From Herbidospora sakaeratensis (GTDB lineage: Bacteria; Actinomycetota; Actinomycetes; Streptosporangiales; Streptosporangiaceae), in the NCBI RefSeq assembly GCF_001570525.1, contig NZ_BBXC01000009.1:116363-180362 (forward strand): DNA of 64,000 bases. Reading direction: 5' to 3'. The translations under genes were made by a program, and so were the position numbers. The notes under the pieces are model-generated. The model searched no databases. It was not told the origin of the DNA and saw nothing but the letters and a program-made list of their open reading frames with translations. Below are positions 62,545-64,000 of this stretch, piece after piece; position 1 is the stretch's first letter, and each line of letters begins with the position of its first letter.

Positions 62545-63177
62545 CTACTTCGACGGCTCCCCGGCGAACGCGGCCACCCCGCCGAGCGCGATGTAGACGA
62601 CGCCGCTGCCGACGTCGAGCCGCCGCCGGGCGGCCGCCGACCGCTTCAGGCGTCCGGACAACGCGGAGGCGGCCAGGGCGTAGGCGCCGTCGCTGGCCAG
62701 GCCGAGGATCACCCAGATCAGGCCGAGCAGCACGATCTGCGGGGCCAGCGGGCCCGCGTGCGGGTCGGCGAACTGCGGCAGGAAGGCCAGGAAGAAGATG
62801 GCGGTCTTCGGGTTGAGCACGTTCACCACGAAGCCCTCGCCGAACAGGCGGGTCTTCGGGGTCGCCTCGACCACGGCCTCCTCGGCCGAACTCCGGTCCA
62901 TGAGCTTGCGCACGCCCAGGTAGACGAGGTAGGCGGCGCCGGCGCACTTCACGATGGTGAACGCCGTCGCCGAGGCGGCCAGGATCGCGCTGATGCCCAG
63001 CGCGGCGGCGGCGATGTGGACGAGCGACCCGGCGTGCACGCCGAGCACCGAGACCATCCCGGCGGCGCGGCCCTGGGCGACGCTGCGGGTGACGATGTAG
63101 ACCACGGCGGGGCCGGGCACGAGCAGCAGCGCCAGGGTGGCGACGGAGAAGACGGCGAGCGTCGGCAGGTCGGGCAT
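62545..63177 (-). CDS. LysE/RhtB-family amino-acid exporter
   Basis: 210 residues, about six helices, with the family signature VPGPAVVYIVTRSVAQGRAAGM and LNPKTAIFFLAFLPQF. It exports amino acids or analogues by proton exchange. It is 35 bases upstream of the reductase gene on the same strand. A LysR-type gene 28 bases upstream on the same strand may regulate it. Confidence 0.9.
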   Translation of the reverse strand: MPDLPTLAVFSVATLALLLVPGPAVVYIVTRSVAQGRAAGMVSVLGVHAGSLVHIAAAALGISAILAASATAFTIVKCAGAAYLVYLGVRKLMDRSSAEEAVVEATPKTRLFGEGFVVNVLNPKTAIFFLAFLPQFADPHAGPLAPQIVLLGLIWVILGLASDGAYALAASALSGRLKRSAAARRRLDVGSGVVYIALGGVAAFAGEPSK

Positions 63178-63205
63178 GCCGCGAGGATAGGGACGAACCC
63201 GCTGA

Positions 63206-64000
63206 TCACGCCAAGGGTTTTGCCAGCGCCTCCAGCAGCGCCTGGGTGGCCGGGGGGTCGGGCGGGGCTCCGTAGGTGGCGGCGTACACGTGCCTGACCG
63301 AGCCGGGCAGTTCGACGGTCCGGACCTTCGGGTTCCGGTGGGCGCGCAGGGCCAGCGACGGCAGCAGCGCCGCGCCGAGCCCGGCCGCGACCATCGCCTG
63401 CACGGCGACGTAGTCGTCGGTGGTGAACGTGATGTTCGGGGTGAAGCCCTCTTTCGCGCACACGTCGAGCAGGTGGCGGCGGCAGCGTTCGCAGCCGGCG
63501 ATCCACTGGCCGTCGCGGTGGTCCCTGAGCGCGGGGCCGTCGAGGTAGACCAGGTGGCCGGGGTCGTCGAACAGGTGGCGGGTGCGGACGTCGGGGTCCT
63601 CGCCCAATCCGTACCCGAAGACCACCGCGACGTCGGCCTCGCCGGCCCTGATCATGGCCAGCGCCTCGGGCGGCTCGGCCTCGGCGATGTGCAACTCCAC
63701 GCCCGGGTACGACTCCGCGAGCCGGACCCCGGCCTCGGGCACGAAGGTGCCGAGCGCGGAGGGGAAGGCGGCCAGCCTGACCCGGCCGGCCCTGAGCTGG
63801 ATGAGCGCCTCGAGTTCGGCGGCGGCCGAGTCGAGCCGCCCGAGGATCTCGGCGGCGCGTTCGGCGAGCAGCTGCCCGGCGTCGGTCAGCCGGACCCCTC
63901 GGCCGACGCGTTGCAGCAGCTTCGCGCCGGTCTCGGCTTCGAGCCGGGCCAGGTGGTGGCTGACGGAGGGCTGGGCGTAGTGCAGCTCCTTGGCGGCCGC
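63206..64000 (-). CDS. LysR-family transcriptional regulator, 5' end missing
   Basis: 265 residues are visible to the window edge; about 20-30 N-terminal residues are missing. The HTH (KELHYAQPSVSHHLARLEAE, then TGAKLLQRVG), the linker helix (ERAAEILGRLDSAAAELEAL) and the effector domain (LAAFPSALGTFVPEAGVRLAESYPGVEL, GLGAALLPSLALRAH) are all typical. It may control the LysE exporter downstream, although LysR genes are more often divergent from their targets. Confidence 0.9.
   Translation of the reverse strand, partial: AAAKELHYAQPSVSHHLARLEAETGAKLLQRVGRGVRLTDAGQLLAERAAEILGRLDSAAAELEALIQLRAGRVRLAAFPSALGTFVPEAGVRLAESYPGVELHIAEAEPPEALAMIRAGEADVAVVFGYGLGEDPDVRTRHLFDDPGHLVYLDGPALRDHRDGQWIAGCERCRRHLLDVCAKEGFTPNITFTTDDYVAVQAMVAAGLGAALLPSLALRAHRNPKVRTVELPGSVRHVYAATYGAPPDPPATQALLEALAKPLA

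Overview
The window is very GC-rich (third codon positions almost all G or C) and reads as a chromosomal segment of a filamentous soil actinobacterium, most likely in or near the Streptosporangiaceae. The clues are the conserved prfB - ftsE - ftsX - smpB - ssrA block, a 180 kDa-class NAD-glutamate dehydrogenase, DUF1996 secreted proteins, a DasR-like regulator, many probable leaderless promoters (TANNNT 6-8 nt before ATG or GTG), and catabolic clusters for amino sugars and sterol-like substrates. The family-level placement is inference. I see no insertion sequence, prophage or CRISPR array.

Layout. 1-925: the 5' end of a minus-strand gene, then a gene-free stretch with a 13-bp tandem repeat and an 80-bp minisatellite. 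926-8107: a complete sugar phosphotransferase system. A GntR/DasR-like regulator and EIIC run leftward; an SIS-domain enzyme, EIIB, EIIA, HPr, EI and a GH3 lipoprotein run rightward; an unusual dre-like palindrome lies between. 8123-10727: three HAD-family hydrolases and a DUF6912 protein. 10760-13985: acetoacetate-CoA ligase and a bicovalent-FAD oxidase, convergent. 14048-19280: a leftward cluster of DUF4142 protein, Gln/Asn-rich DUF1996 protein, ferric-reductase-like membrane protein and a NuoF-like flavoprotein fused to a ferredoxin, divergent from an ECF sigma factor and a 60-residue zinc-finger anti-sigma factor. This looks like an extracytoplasmic redox module and is the best candidate here for an undescribed system. 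19544-25391: glutamate dehydrogenase and a lipoprotein. 25463-31393: prfB, ftsE, ftsX, smpB, a penicillin-binding-protein homologue lacking all three active-site motifs, and tmRNA.

31450-37000 is accessory: a decayed HTH/nucleotidyltransferase gene behind a perfect inverted repeat, a second DUF1996 protein, a two-component system with a secreted lectin-like protein, and a frameshifted DUF6461 gene. 37036-44086 is a six-gene sugar operon (binding protein, two permeases, BadF-type kinase, GH9 enzyme, ROK regulator) whose kinase/GH9 pairing recalls the Vibrio chitin-disaccharide cluster. 44226-51593 holds a Nudix hydrolase, VapBC, DUF899, an SDR, an amidohydrolase, a methyltransferase, an adenosine deaminase-type enzyme, an HtrA-like protease and a membrane protein. 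51652-61882 is a CoA-ester catabolic region: FadE34-type dehydrogenase, nitronate monooxygenase-type flavoprotein, crotonase, two acyl-CoA ligases, a tandem DUF35 protein and two lipid-transfer thiolases. KstR-like and KstR2-like operator matches point to sterol side-chain breakdown. 61925-64000: DHFR-like reductase, LysE exporter and a truncated LysR regulator.

Two themes stand out: two independent amino-sugar uptake systems about 30 kb apart, and a sterol-type degradation module with its own candidate operators. All functions are inferred by reading protein motifs; no database search was possible.
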